64,000 nt of DNA from Segniliparus sp051660745 (GTDB lineage: Bacteria; Actinomycetota; Actinomycetes; Mycobacteriales; Mycobacteriaceae), in NCBI RefSeq assembly GCF_051660745.1, contig NZ_JBOFQF010000044.1, forward strand, positions 37,459-101,458. The letters run 5' to 3'. Position 1 is the first letter of the stretch; the number at the start of each line of letters is the position of its first letter. This document shows, piece after piece, positions 7,248 to 15,204 of this stretch. The translations under genes and the position numbers were made by a program. The notes beneath the pieces were generated by a model that worked only from the letters and a program-made list of their open reading frames with translations, did not search any database and was not told the origin of the DNA.

Positions 7248-7748
7248 TCACCGCGCGACAGCCGCCTGGTACGCCGACAACGCCGCCGGGTCGTCGATGC
7301 TGCCGTGGTGGTGCAGCTGGCGCCAAAAACCGGTCTCCGACGAGGCCCCGCTTGGGGCCTCCACGACGAAATACCGCGATGTCCGAATAGCCAGCGGCGT
7401 TCGCGAGCCGGTCGCGAGGTCGATGTACTCGCCGATCTCGCGGCCCGCGAACACCGCGTGCCGCTCGTCGGAGTACTCCACGATGTCGGTCAACTCGACT
7501 TGGAGCCGGATGCTGCCCTCGAACACCCTGCGATAGAGGTCGACGATCTGCTCGCCCCCTCTGAGCAAGCCGCCGAGCGGATTATTGAGCTGGGCGAGCG
7601 GGTCCGGGGCCCATACTTTGGCGAGCACGTCGAGGTCCTGGTTGTTCAGGGCGAAATAAAACGACTCCAGCGCCGCGTAACGCCCCGGCTCGTCGATCCG
7701 GTTCCACGCGTCCGGCCCGAACGTCTGCTCCAACAACTGCGCCGCCAT
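7248..7748 (-). CDS. NTF2/SnoaL-like protein
   Basis: A 166-residue cytoplasmic protein with the cone-fold pattern of SnoaL/DUF4440 proteins: an N-terminal helix with ALESFYFALNNQDLDVLAKVWAPD, then GGEQIVDLYRRVFEG and strands with HAVFAGREIGEY and TSRYFVVEA. Members act as small isomerases, hydrolases or binding proteins; no specific activity can be assigned. A good Shine-Dalgarno (AGGAGG) lies nine bases before the ATG, and an 18-bp tandem duplication repeats that site further upstream. With the EamA gene it forms the two-gene interruption between ftsQ and ftsZ. Confidence 0.75.
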   Translation of the reverse strand: MAAQLLEQTFGPDAWNRIDEPGRYAALESFYFALNNQDLDVLAKVWAPDPLAQLNNPLGGLLRGGEQIVDLYRRVFEGSIRLQVELTDIVEYSDERHAVFAGREIGEYIDLATGSRTPLAIRTSRYFVVEAPSGASSETGFWRQLHHHGSIDDPAALSAYQAAVAR

Positions 7749-7757
7749 CGCACAAAG

Positions 7758-7793
7758 CCTCCTGCCGCAAGGTCGCCTCCTGTCGCAAGGCCC
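7758..7793. repeat. 18-bp tandem duplication of a ribosome-binding site
   Basis: CCTCCTGCCGCAAGGTCG (7758-7775) and CCTCCTGTCGCAAGGCCC (7776-7793) differ at three positions. On the minus strand each unit supplies an AGGAGG; the one at 7758-7763 is the functional site of the NTF2-like gene and the other is redundant. Confidence 0.7.
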
Positions 7794-7846
7794 TCATGCC
7801 TCAGAGGAACACCGGCCGGCCGTCTGCTCTTCCGCGCCGGGCCTGC

Positions 7847-8527
7847 CTAGTTCGACAGAACCGGCGTGTTCGGGCTCGACACGTTGTACGTCTGCGCCGG
7901 CTGGCTGAGCAGCGCGAGCGCGACCTGCGCTTTATGTGGGACGTCCTGGCTGGAGCCGAACACGACGACCCGCCCGTCCCCCAGCGTCGCCGACACTTCG
8001 ATCTCGCTCTTCGCGTCGACCTCGGCGACCTGCCCGCGCAGCTCGTCGGGGAGCTGGGAGAGCACCGCCAGCGCCGCCGTCGTCGCCGGATCCCCGGGGA
8101 CGACGCGCGCGACGGCGAGTTTGGGCAGCCCGTCCGGCGGAGCCGGGACCGTCGAGAAGTCCGTCCCCGTCTTGTCGACGAGATGCGCGCCGCCGGGGCG
8201 CTCGACGTACGCGATCGGGGCCCGTTCGACAACTTCGACGCGCAGCGTGTGCGGGAAGTCCCTGCTGACCTGCGCGCTCGCCACCACACGAATCCCCTCC
8301 ACCCGTGCCTTCTGGTCGTCCAGATCCACCCGGAGGAGCGGCTCGCCCGCAGAGACGTCGAGACGGCGGACCACCTCTTCTTTCGTGATGGTCGTATTGC
8401 CGCTCACGACGATCGACCGCAGCGCGAACCAATGGCTGAAATACCCGGCCCACACCCCGAAGCCCGCCGCGACCACGAGGAGGATCACCACGGCGGTGAA
8501 GCCCCACGCCCGCAGCCACCTGATCAC
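7847..8527 (-). CDS. ftsQ: Cell division protein FtsQ
   Basis: Bitopic divisome protein linking the early Z-ring to FtsL/FtsB and septal synthesis. The protein is 226 residues, with a short cytoplasmic tail, one membrane span (about residues 8-28) and a POTRA domain beginning LRSIVVSGNTTITKEEVVRRL (from about 36). The FtsQ domain follows, with LRVEVVERAPIAYVE. It is shorter than M. tuberculosis FtsQ because the N-terminal cytoplasmic part is minimal. Its ATG overlaps the murC stop by four bases. It is the last gene of the mur transcript in this genome, because the next gene downstream (NTF2-like) is an insertion. Confidence 0.93.
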   Translation of the reverse strand: MIRWLRAWGFTAVVILLVVAAGFGVWAGYFSHWFALRSIVVSGNTTITKEEVVRRLDVSAGEPLLRVDLDDQKARVEGIRVVASAQVSRDFPHTLRVEVVERAPIAYVERPGGAHLVDKTGTDFSTVPAPPDGLPKLAVARVVPGDPATTAALAVLSQLPDELRGQVAEVDAKSEIEVSATLGDGRVVVFGSSQDVPHKAQVALALLSQPAQTYNVSSPNTPVLSN

Positions 8528-9975
8528 TCGTCCCTGCCCTCCACGGCGTCGAGGATCTCGCTGCCGAGCAGAGTCACATCGCCCGCGCCCATCGTGATCA
8601 CGACGTCGCCCGGCCGGGCGAGGGACGCGGCCTGCTGCGCCGCGGCGGAGAACATCGGGACGAAACGCGCCGGGACGGCGCGCACCTGGTCCGCGATCAG
8701 CGCGCCGGTGACCCCCGCCTCTGGAGTCTCCCGCGCCCCGTAGACATCGAGGACCACGACCTCGTCAGCGGCTTCGAGCGCGGCCGCGAACTCCGTGGCG
8801 AACAGGCGCGTTCGCGAGTACATATGCGGCTGGAACACCACGACCAGCCTACCCCGCCTCGATCTCTCCTGCCCGGAGCCGCCGTCCCCCTCGACCAGCG
8901 CCCGTGCCCCGGCGAGGGTGGCCGCCACTTCCGTCGGGTGGTGGGCGTAGTCGTCGAAGACCCGCACTCCCCTCGCGACGCCCTTCAATTGGAACCGCCT
9001 GCGGACCCCGGTGAACGAGGACACCCCGCTGACCGCCGCGTCGAGGCCTGCGCCCGCGAACACGGCGGCGAGCACCGCGCCGAGCGCGTTGCGCGCCATA
9101 TGCCTGCCCGGCACGGCGAGCGAGAACACGCGCTCCCCGCCCGGTTCGAAGTCGACGACGAGCCGCGCGCTCTCGCCCTGCGGCTTCCAGTCCACGAGCC
9201 GCGCCGCGAGGCGGACCCCCGGCGGGGCTTCGCCGGACCCGTAGCCGAGCACACGCGTGCCTGCGGCTGCCGCGCGAGCGCCCAACGCAGCGGCTCCTTG
9301 GTCGTCGAGGTCCACGATGAGCACGCCGTCCGGCGAGATCTGCCGGACGAACTGGTCGAAGACGGCGATGTACGCCTCTGCGGTGCCGAAGTGGTCGAGA
9401 TGGTCCGCCTCGACGTTCGTCACCACAGCGGCGTCCGGCTGGTACCGCAGCAGCGAGCCGTCGCTCTCGTCCGCCTCCGCGACGAAAGCGTCCCCGCTGC
9501 CCTGGTGCGCGTTCGTGCCCGCCTCGCCCAGCTCGCCGCCCACCGCGAACGAGGGGTCCAGGCCCGCGTGCTGGAGCGCGGTGACCGTCATCGAGGTCGT
9601 CGTCGTCTTGCCGTGGGTGCCCGAGATCAGGATCCGCTTGCTGCCCTCCATGAGCTCGGCGAGCACTTCGGGCCGGTACCGGACGGGCACGCCCCGCTTG
9701 CGCGCCTCGGCGAGCTCCGGGTTGTCCGCCGGGATCGCGGCTTGGCTCACCACCACGGCTGTCGGCCCGCCGTCGAGCAGGTCCAACGCGGCGGCGGCAT
9801 GTCCGACGAGCACCTTCGCCCCCCGCGCCCGCAGATCGGTGATCGTCCTGCTGTCCTTGAGGTCCGATCCGGAGACCTGCGCCCCCCTGGCCAGAAGGAT
9901 CCGGGCGACGGCGGACATGCCCGCGCCGCCGATCCCAACAAAGTGGACTCGGCTCAAATCATGCACCAGGCGCAC
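8524..9975 (-). CDS. murC: UDP-N-acetylmuramate-L-alanine ligase
   Basis: Adds L-alanine to UDP-MurNAc, the first peptide step of murein synthesis; an ATP-dependent Mur ligase. It is 483 residues with the three Mur domains: an N-terminal Rossmann-like domain (VHFVGIGGAGMSAVA), a central ATPase with P-loop GTHGKTTTTS (about residues 117-126) and EADESDGSLL, and a C-terminal domain with FDDYAHHPTEV. A GTG start at 9975 overlaps murG by 17 bases; a second GTG three codons later is an alternative. It is in the usual place between murG and ftsQ. Confidence 0.96.
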   Translation of the reverse strand: MRLVHDLSRVHFVGIGGAGMSAVARILLARGAQVSGSDLKDSRTITDLRARGAKVLVGHAAAALDLLDGGPTAVVVSQAAIPADNPELAEARKRGVPVRYRPEVLAELMEGSKRILISGTHGKTTTTSMTVTALQHAGLDPSFAVGGELGEAGTNAHQGSGDAFVAEADESDGSLLRYQPDAAVVTNVEADHLDHFGTAEAYIAVFDQFVRQISPDGVLIVDLDDQGAAALGARAAAAGTRVLGYGSGEAPPGVRLAARLVDWKPQGESARLVVDFEPGGERVFSLAVPGRHMARNALGAVLAAVFAGAGLDAAVSGVSSFTGVRRRFQLKGVARGVRVFDDYAHHPTEVAATLAGARALVEGDGGSGQERSRRGRLVVVFQPHMYSRTRLFATEFAAALEAADEVVVLDVYGARETPEAGVTGALIADQVRAVPARFVPMFSAAAQQAASLARPGDVVITMGAGDVTLLGSEILDAVEGRDE

Positions 9976-11083
9976 CTTCCGCTAATTCCAGCACCGCGCG
10001 CACGATCACGTCCGCCGTGTCGTGGCTGCCCGCCCTTCGCGCGGCCGCCGCCATCTTCGCGAGCCTGCCGTCCTCCGCGAAGAGGCAGGCGACGAGTTCG
10101 CCGAGGCGCTCGGCGGTCAGCTCCGCCTCGGGGACCAAGAGCCCGCCGCCAGCCGCCACCAGGTCCAAGGCGTTCAACGCCTGCTCGCCGTTGCCGTGCT
10201 GCAGCGGCACGAAGATCGCGGGCAGCCCGACGGCGGAGACCTCGGCAACCGTCATCGCGCCGGACCGGCACAACGCGAGGTCGGCTGCGGCATACGCGAG
10301 GTCCATCTGCGCGAGATAGTCGACGACCACATGCCGAGCCCGCCCCTCGGAGCCCTTGGCGGGCTCCGCGGAGAGCGTCTGCTTCGGGCCTTTGGCGTGC
10401 AGGATCTGCACCCCGGCCGCCGTGATCCGCTCGGAGGCCGCGACGACGGCCTCGTTCAACACGCGAGCCCCTTGCGAACCGCCGAACACCAGCAGGGTGG
10501 GAGCTTTCGGGTCCAAGCCGAAATGCTCGCGCGCCTCGGCGCGGCCCTCGGCCCGGTCGAGCCGGACGATCTGCTGGCGCACCGGGACGCCGACCGGGAC
10601 GGAGCCCCGGAGCTTGGTCTGCGCCGACGCGGTGAACACCCGCTCGGCCAGCCTCGCCCCGACCTTGTTCGCGATGCCCGCCTTGGCGTTCGCCTCGTGC
10701 ACGACGATCGGGATCTTGCGCCGCCGCGCGGCGAGATAGGCAGGAAGCGCGACGTATCCGCCGAAGCCGACCAGGACGTCCGCCTCGACCCGGTCCAGGA
10801 TGGCGGCCGCCTCCCGGACCGCGCCCGCGAGCCTGGACGGCACGGTCACGAGGTCCTTTGACAGCTTCCTTGGCAATGGCACGGCGGGGACGAGCTCGAG
10901 CGGATAGCCCCGAGCCGGGACGAGCGCGCCCTCCAGCCCCCTCGGCGTGCCGAGCGCGGTGACGACCGCCTGCGGCCGGGCCGCTCGCAACGCGTCGGCA
11001 ACGGCGAGCGCGGGTTCGATGTGCCCCGCCGTCCCGCCGCCAGCGACGACGACGCTCAACCGGCGATCAGATCTGTCGGTCAT
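9959..11083 (-). CDS. murG: Lipid II synthase MurG (GlcNAc transferase)
   Basis: Transfers GlcNAc from UDP-GlcNAc to lipid I on the inner face of the membrane, giving lipid II. The protein has 374 residues with two Rossmann domains. The acceptor-site G-loop VVAGGGTAGHIEPALA begins near residue 11. The donor-site blocks LVFGGSQGARVLNEAV, CRSGAMTVAEV and IFVPLQHGNGEQ are all present. The ATG overlaps the ftsW stop by four bases (ATGA), so translation is coupled to the flippase/polymerase gene upstream. Confidence 0.97.
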   Translation of the reverse strand: MTDRSDRRLSVVVAGGGTAGHIEPALAVADALRAARPQAVVTALGTPRGLEGALVPARGYPLELVPAVPLPRKLSKDLVTVPSRLAGAVREAAAILDRVEADVLVGFGGYVALPAYLAARRRKIPIVVHEANAKAGIANKVGARLAERVFTASAQTKLRGSVPVGVPVRQQIVRLDRAEGRAEAREHFGLDPKAPTLLVFGGSQGARVLNEAVVAASERITAAGVQILHAKGPKQTLSAEPAKGSEGRARHVVVDYLAQMDLAYAAADLALCRSGAMTVAEVSAVGLPAIFVPLQHGNGEQALNALDLVAAGGGLLVPEAELTAERLGELVACLFAEDGRLAKMAAAARRAGSHDTADVIVRAVLELAEGAPGA

Positions 11084-12600
11084 CGCCCAGAGCTCCGGGG
11101 CCGTCGGGGCGGCGGCGCGGGCCTGCGCTGCTCGGGAGCGCGTTGCACGGACGGCCTGCCCGGTTGCCTGGCGCGCTCGGCCTCACCCGTCGCGGGAGCG
11201 TCCCAACGCCGCGCCCGAGCCCGTCGTCCCGCCGCGGGCGACTGCGCGGGACGCGCTTTCGCGCTGCCGGTCGGCCGCTCTTGGGGGCCCCTGCCCCGTC
11301 CCGTGGACTGGGCGCGGGAGCCCTGCTCGCGCAGCAGCTTCGCCTGGTACGGACGGACCGGCTCCGGCAACGGCAGCCGCAAGAAGCGCGAGACGCGCCC
11401 CGGCGGCGAGGCGCGCAGCGCGCTCACCGCGTCCGGCTCGTGGCGGGCCGCGTTCGCCAGGACGCCGAGCATCATGAGCGTCACGGCTGTGGAGGAGCCG
11501 CCTGCGGAGACCAGCGGCAGCTGCACGCCGGTGACCGGCAGCAGCCCGGTCACGTAGCCGACGTTGATGAGCATCTGGCCGAGGAGGAGCGTGGTGACGC
11601 TGGCCGAGTAGAGCCGCAAAAAGGGGTCGAGGGAGCGCTGCGCGATCCGCAGCCCGACGTAGGCGAACGCCCCGAAGAGCGCGAGGACCATGAGGCAGCC
11701 GATCAGTCCGAGCTCTTCGCCGATAATCGCGAAGATGAAGTCGTTGTGCGCGTTCGGCACGTACTGGTACTTCTGCCTGCTCTGCCCGAGGCCCTTGCCG
11801 ACGAACTCGCCAGCCGCGAGCGACAGCCGCGCCTGCCTCGGCTGGTAGTCGGAGCCGAGCGGGTCCGAGGATTTGCCGAGGAAGGTGAACAGGCGCGCGG
11901 CGCGGTAGCTCGCCGAGACGGCCAAGATCGCCGCCGACACGACGCCGACGACGGCCACCGCCCCGAAGACCTTGTACGACAAGCCCGAGTACCACAGCAG
12001 CGCGGCCACGATGAGCGCGAGCGACACCGCGGTGGACAAGTTCGGCTCGAGCACGATGAGCACGCAGATCAAGGTGGAGACCGGGACGAGCGGGACGAGG
12101 TAGTCGCGCAGCACGGCGGTCTCCCGCCGCCGGGTGGCGAGCACATGCGCGCCCCACAGCGCCAACGCGAGCTTCGCGATCTCGGACGGCTGCACCGAGA
12201 ACCCCGCGATCTCGAACCAGCGCCGCGCGCCCATGATCTTCACCCCGACGCCCGGCACGAGGACCAAGGCGAGGGAGACGACCGCGAGCACGATGCCGGG
12301 GAACGCGAGGTTGCGCAGCATGCGGGGCGGGACGCGCAGCGCGAGGGCGAAGAGCACCGCGCCCAACGCCACATAGGCCAGCTGCTTCCAGAACATGGAG
12401 TACGGGTCTTTGCCCTCGGCGACCGCTTCGGGCGCGGAGGCGGAGAGCACCATGATCAGGCCGAAGGCCGAGAGCAGGATCGTGATGGTCACGACGAGGT
12501 GGTACGAGGCCAACGGACGGGACAGCCAGGCGCCCATCCCGATCGCCGTCGCGGCCCGTTTCGGGGCGGCGGCGGGCCCCGTCGCGAGGGTGGCGGTCAT
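11080..12600 (-). CDS. ftsW: Septal peptidoglycan polymerase FtsW
   Basis: SEDS-family multispanning glycosyltransferase that polymerises lipid II at the septum with its partner penicillin-binding protein. The 506 residues include about ten hydrophobic spans (about 35-400) and conserved SEDS blocks such as GARRWFEIAGFSVQPSE, the NAHNDFIFAIIGEELG motif and PVTGVQLPLVSAGGSS. A roughly 100-residue Pro/Arg-rich cytoplasmic tail follows, as in mycobacterial FtsW, where the tail contacts FtsZ. Start and stop both overlap neighbours by four bases. The cognate PBP (ftsI/pbpB) gene is not in this window. Confidence 0.96.
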   Translation of the reverse strand: MTATLATGPAAAPKRAATAIGMGAWLSRPLASYHLVVTITILLSAFGLIMVLSASAPEAVAEGKDPYSMFWKQLAYVALGAVLFALALRVPPRMLRNLAFPGIVLAVVSLALVLVPGVGVKIMGARRWFEIAGFSVQPSEIAKLALALWGAHVLATRRRETAVLRDYLVPLVPVSTLICVLIVLEPNLSTAVSLALIVAALLWYSGLSYKVFGAVAVVGVVSAAILAVSASYRAARLFTFLGKSSDPLGSDYQPRQARLSLAAGEFVGKGLGQSRQKYQYVPNAHNDFIFAIIGEELGLIGCLMVLALFGAFAYVGLRIAQRSLDPFLRLYSASVTTLLLGQMLINVGYVTGLLPVTGVQLPLVSAGGSSTAVTLMMLGVLANAARHEPDAVSALRASPPGRVSRFLRLPLPEPVRPYQAKLLREQGSRAQSTGRGRGPQERPTGSAKARPAQSPAAGRRARARRWDAPATGEAERARQPGRPSVQRAPEQRRPAPPPRRPRSSGR

Positions 12601-14033
12601 CCGGAGAGCACCCCCCTGGCCGCTTCCGCGAAGAGCTTCCCCCGGTTGGCGTAGCCGGAGAACTGGTCGAGCGAGGCCGCGGCGGGAGCCAGCAGCACAA
12701 CGTCGCCGGAGCGCGCGCGACGGGCGGCGTGCGCCACGGCGGCGCGCATCAGTTCCGCAGAGTCGTCAAACATGCTCCCATCGTCCCTGGTTTCGAGGAC
12801 AACGACGGGGACCTGCGGGGCGTGTCGCCGCAAAGCGTCGGCCAACACAGCGCGATCTTGGCCGAAGAGCACTGCCGCGCGCAGCCGGGGGGCGACGCGC
12901 ACGACCAGGTCGTCGACCTGCGCGCCTTTCAGCTGGCCGCCCGCGAGCCACACGACGCTCCGGTGCGCCTCGATGGCGTTGAGCGCGGCATGGGGGTTCG
13001 TCGCCTTCGAGTCGTCCCGGTACACCACGCCGCCGTGCTCGGCGACGGCTTCGCCGCGATGCGCCCCTGGGGCGAAGCCGCGCAGCCCTGCCGCGACCGC
13101 CTCGGCGCCCGCCCCCCACGCGCGGGCGAGGGCGGCGGCGGCCAGCGCGTCCATGACCCCCGCAGGACCAGAGGGCCTGATGTCGGACACGGGGAGGAGC
13201 TCGACGGGACCGGCAGAAGCCCCGTCCGCCCAGTCGACGCGGTCAACGAGCACGCCGCCGGAGACCCCGAGCTCCCCCGGCCCCGGTTCGCCGAGGCGGA
13301 ATCCGACCCTGCGCCCTTGGACGGGGAGCGCGGCGCAGACCGCGTCGTCGAGGTTCACCACCCCGACGCCCCCGCCGAGCGCCCTCGTCTTCGCCTCGGT
13401 GTACGCGGCCATGCTGCCGTGCCAGTCGATGTGGTCTTCGGCGATGTTGAGCACCACGCCTGCCAGCGGCCGGAGCGAGGGCGCCCGGCTGAGCTGGAAG
13501 GAGGACAGCTCGACCGCCAGGGTCCGGGCCGGGCCGAGCACCGCCTTCGCGACCGCGTGCCCGATGTTCCCGCACGCCACCGCGGCCTCGCCCGCCGCGA
13601 GGAGTATCGATTCGAGCATCGAGGTCGTGGTGGTCTTCCCGTTCGTCCCGGTGACCACGAGCCAGCGCCGGGCGCCGTCGTCGATCCGCCACGCCAGCTC
13701 GGCGTCTCCCCAGACCGGGACGCCTGCGGCGGAGGCGGCTCGCGGAATCGGGGCCGAATCCGGCACGCCTGGACTGACGACGACGAGGTCCTGCTCCGGG
13801 ACGAGCGAGAGCGCCGCCGCCTCGCCGATGTCTGCGATCTCGGTGTTCCGGTCGCTCACCAGCACCTGCGCGCCGACCGAGCGGAGCGCCTCGGCGCAGG
13901 CCGCGCCCGCGACCCCGGCGCCGGCGACCAGCACGCGCTTGCCTGCCAGCTGCGCGGGGCCCCCGCCCAGCCCGTCGGCGCTTGAGACAGAGCCCAGCCT
14001 GTCGGCGCTTGAGACAGAGCCCAGCTCAGACAT
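12597..14033 (-). CDS. murD: UDP-MurNAc-L-Ala:D-Glu ligase
   Basis: Adds D-glutamate to UDP-MurNAc-L-Ala. I place the start at the ATG 14033, which overlaps the end of mraY by eight bases and gives 478 residues; an ATG at 14072 is in frame but lies inside mraY. Mur ligase P-loop GTNGKTTTTS (about residue 140), then LSSFQLSRAP, NIAEDHIDWHGSM and YRDDSKATNPHA are intact. The first 20 codons contain a perfect two-unit 27-bp tandem repeat coding LGSVSSADR/LGSVSSADG, which is not part of the conserved fold. Confidence 0.95.
   Translation of the reverse strand: MSELGSVSSADRLGSVSSADGLGGGPAQLAGKRVLVAGAGVAGAACAEALRSVGAQVLVSDRNTEIADIGEAAALSLVPEQDLVVVSPGVPDSAPIPRAASAAGVPVWGDAELAWRIDDGARRWLVVTGTNGKTTTTSMLESILLAAGEAAVACGNIGHAVAKAVLGPARTLAVELSSFQLSRAPSLRPLAGVVLNIAEDHIDWHGSMAAYTEAKTRALGGGVGVVNLDDAVCAALPVQGRRVGFRLGEPGPGELGVSGGVLVDRVDWADGASAGPVELLPVSDIRPSGPAGVMDALAAAALARAWGAGAEAVAAGLRGFAPGAHRGEAVAEHGGVVYRDDSKATNPHAALNAIEAHRSVVWLAGGQLKGAQVDDLVVRVAPRLRAAVLFGQDRAVLADALRRHAPQVPVVVLETRDDGSMFDDSAELMRAAVAHAARRARSGDVVLLAPAAASLDQFSGYANRGKLFAEAARGVLSG
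13971..14024 (-). repeat. Two-unit 27-bp tandem repeat at the murD start
   Basis: On the minus strand, a 27-base unit starting CTGGGCTCTGTCTCAAGCGC lies at 14024-13998 and is repeated at 13997-13971 with one change; a partial third unit follows. It codes for a nine-residue repeat at the MurD N-terminus. The same 27-base period and a similar core (CTGTCnCAAnCGCCGACAG) recur at 29662-29715. Confidence 0.8.
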
Positions 14034-15105
14034 GGGCTCGGGAGGCCCACTCGGCGTAGAAGAGCGCGACACCCGCCGCGCTGCTCAACGCGGCCAAAAT
14101 CCAGAACCGGACGATGACTGTGGTCTCCCGCCAACCGGCGAGCTCGAAATGATGATGGAACGGGGCCATTCGGAACGCCCGCCTGCCGGTGGTCCGGAAC
14201 ACCGCGATCTGGATCACCACGGAAGCCGCCTCGGCGACGAAGAGCGCGCCGACGACCACCATGAGCAGCTCGGTCTGGGTGGTGACGGAGAGGCCCGCGA
14301 GCAAACCGCCGAGCGGCAACGAGCCCGTGTCCCCCATGAAGATCTTGGCCGGAGCCGTGTTCCACCACAAGAACCCGATGCAAGCCCCGGCCCCAGCCGC
14401 CGCGAGGACCGCCAGATCCAGCGGATCGCGCACGTCGTAGCAGCCCCGCGCGGCGACCCTGCCGCAGGCGTTCTGGTACTGCCAGACGGAGATGAACGTG
14501 TAGGTGCCCAGTGCGATGGCCATGCTGCCTGCGGCGAGCCCGTCCAGCCCGTCGGTGAAGTTCACCGCGTTCGACCAGGCAGAGACCAGCAGGAAGCAGA
14601 ACACCACGAACGCGAGGGCGCTGAAGCTGATCGTGCTGAAGTCCCGCACATAGGACAGGTTCGTCGAGCCCGGGGTGCGGCCGAGGTGGTCCTTGAACTG
14701 CAGCACGAGCCAGCTGAATGTCAAGGACGCGACGAGCTGGCCGACGAGCTTCGCCGACTTCGTCAGGCCGAGGTTGCGGCGCTTGCGCAGTTTGATGAAG
14801 TCGTCGAGGAAGCCGACGATGGCGAGCACGCTCACCAGGAAGAGCACGATCAGCGGGGAGACCGACATCGACGGCTGGTCGAAGAGCGAGCCGATCGCAT
14901 GCGAGCCGAGATACCCCAGCCAGATGGCGGAGATGATCGCCACCCCGCCCATGGACGGGGTGCCTCGCTTGGCCTGGTGGCTCTGCGGCCCGTCCACACG
15001 GATTTCCTGCCCGAAACCTTGCCGGGAGAACACCCGGACCAGCCAAGGGGTCAACAGAATGCTCACAGCCATCGAAATAGCCGCGGCGAAAATAATCTCG
15101 CTCAT
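14026..15105 (-). CDS. mraY: Phospho-MurNAc-pentapeptide translocase
   Basis: Integral membrane enzyme that moves phospho-MurNAc-pentapeptide onto undecaprenyl phosphate, forming lipid I. The protein is 359 residues with about ten spans. The catalytic and metal-binding blocks of the family are present: VLAIVGFLDDFIKLRKRRNLGL, AVNFTDGLDGLAAG, and the C-terminal FHHHFELAGWRET with the HHH motif. The ATG at 15105 lies six bases after a tiny ORF produced by a duplicated murF/mraY junction. Its end overlaps murD. Confidence 0.97.
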   Translation of the reverse strand: MSEIIFAAAISMAVSILLTPWLVRVFSRQGFGQEIRVDGPQSHQAKRGTPSMGGVAIISAIWLGYLGSHAIGSLFDQPSMSVSPLIVLFLVSVLAIVGFLDDFIKLRKRRNLGLTKSAKLVGQLVASLTFSWLVLQFKDHLGRTPGSTNLSYVRDFSTISFSALAFVVFCFLLVSAWSNAVNFTDGLDGLAAGSMAIALGTYTFISVWQYQNACGRVAARGCYDVRDPLDLAVLAAAGAGACIGFLWWNTAPAKIFMGDTGSLPLGGLLAGLSVTTQTELLMVVVGALFVAEAASVVIQIAVFRTTGRRAFRMAPFHHHFELAGWRETTVIVRFWILAALSSAAGVALFYAEWASRAHV

Positions 15106-15204
15106 GAGGGGTCAGATCCTCTCATATCCCGGCAACACAGCGCCGCCGCATCCGAACAGCAGCCGCACAGAAATACCAAACTCGCTCATGACAGCCCAGA
15201 TCCT
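15097..15204. repeat. Duplicated murF/mraY junction (84-base offset)
   Basis: A 24-base segment at 15097-15120 (mraY start) recurs at 15181-15204 (murF stop) with 20 of 24 identical, including an uninterrupted CTCGCTCATGA. Each copy contains an ATG; at the upstream copy this ATG overlaps the murF TGA. Between them runs a 25-codon ORF. The arrangement looks like an old tandem duplication of an ATGA stop/start overlap. Confidence 0.65.
15112..15189 (-). CDS. Tiny ORF (25 aa) between murF and mraY
   Basis: The ATG at 15189 overlaps the murF TGA (ATGA) and opens a 25-residue frame that starts MSEFGIS, much like the MSEIIF of MraY, and ends six bases before the mraY start. It is probably a by-product of junction duplication. 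It could still be translated by ribosomes leaving murF and pass them on to mraY. No independent ribosome-binding site or known family is seen. Confidence 0.3.
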   Translation of the reverse strand: MSEFGISVRLLFGCGGAVLPGYERI

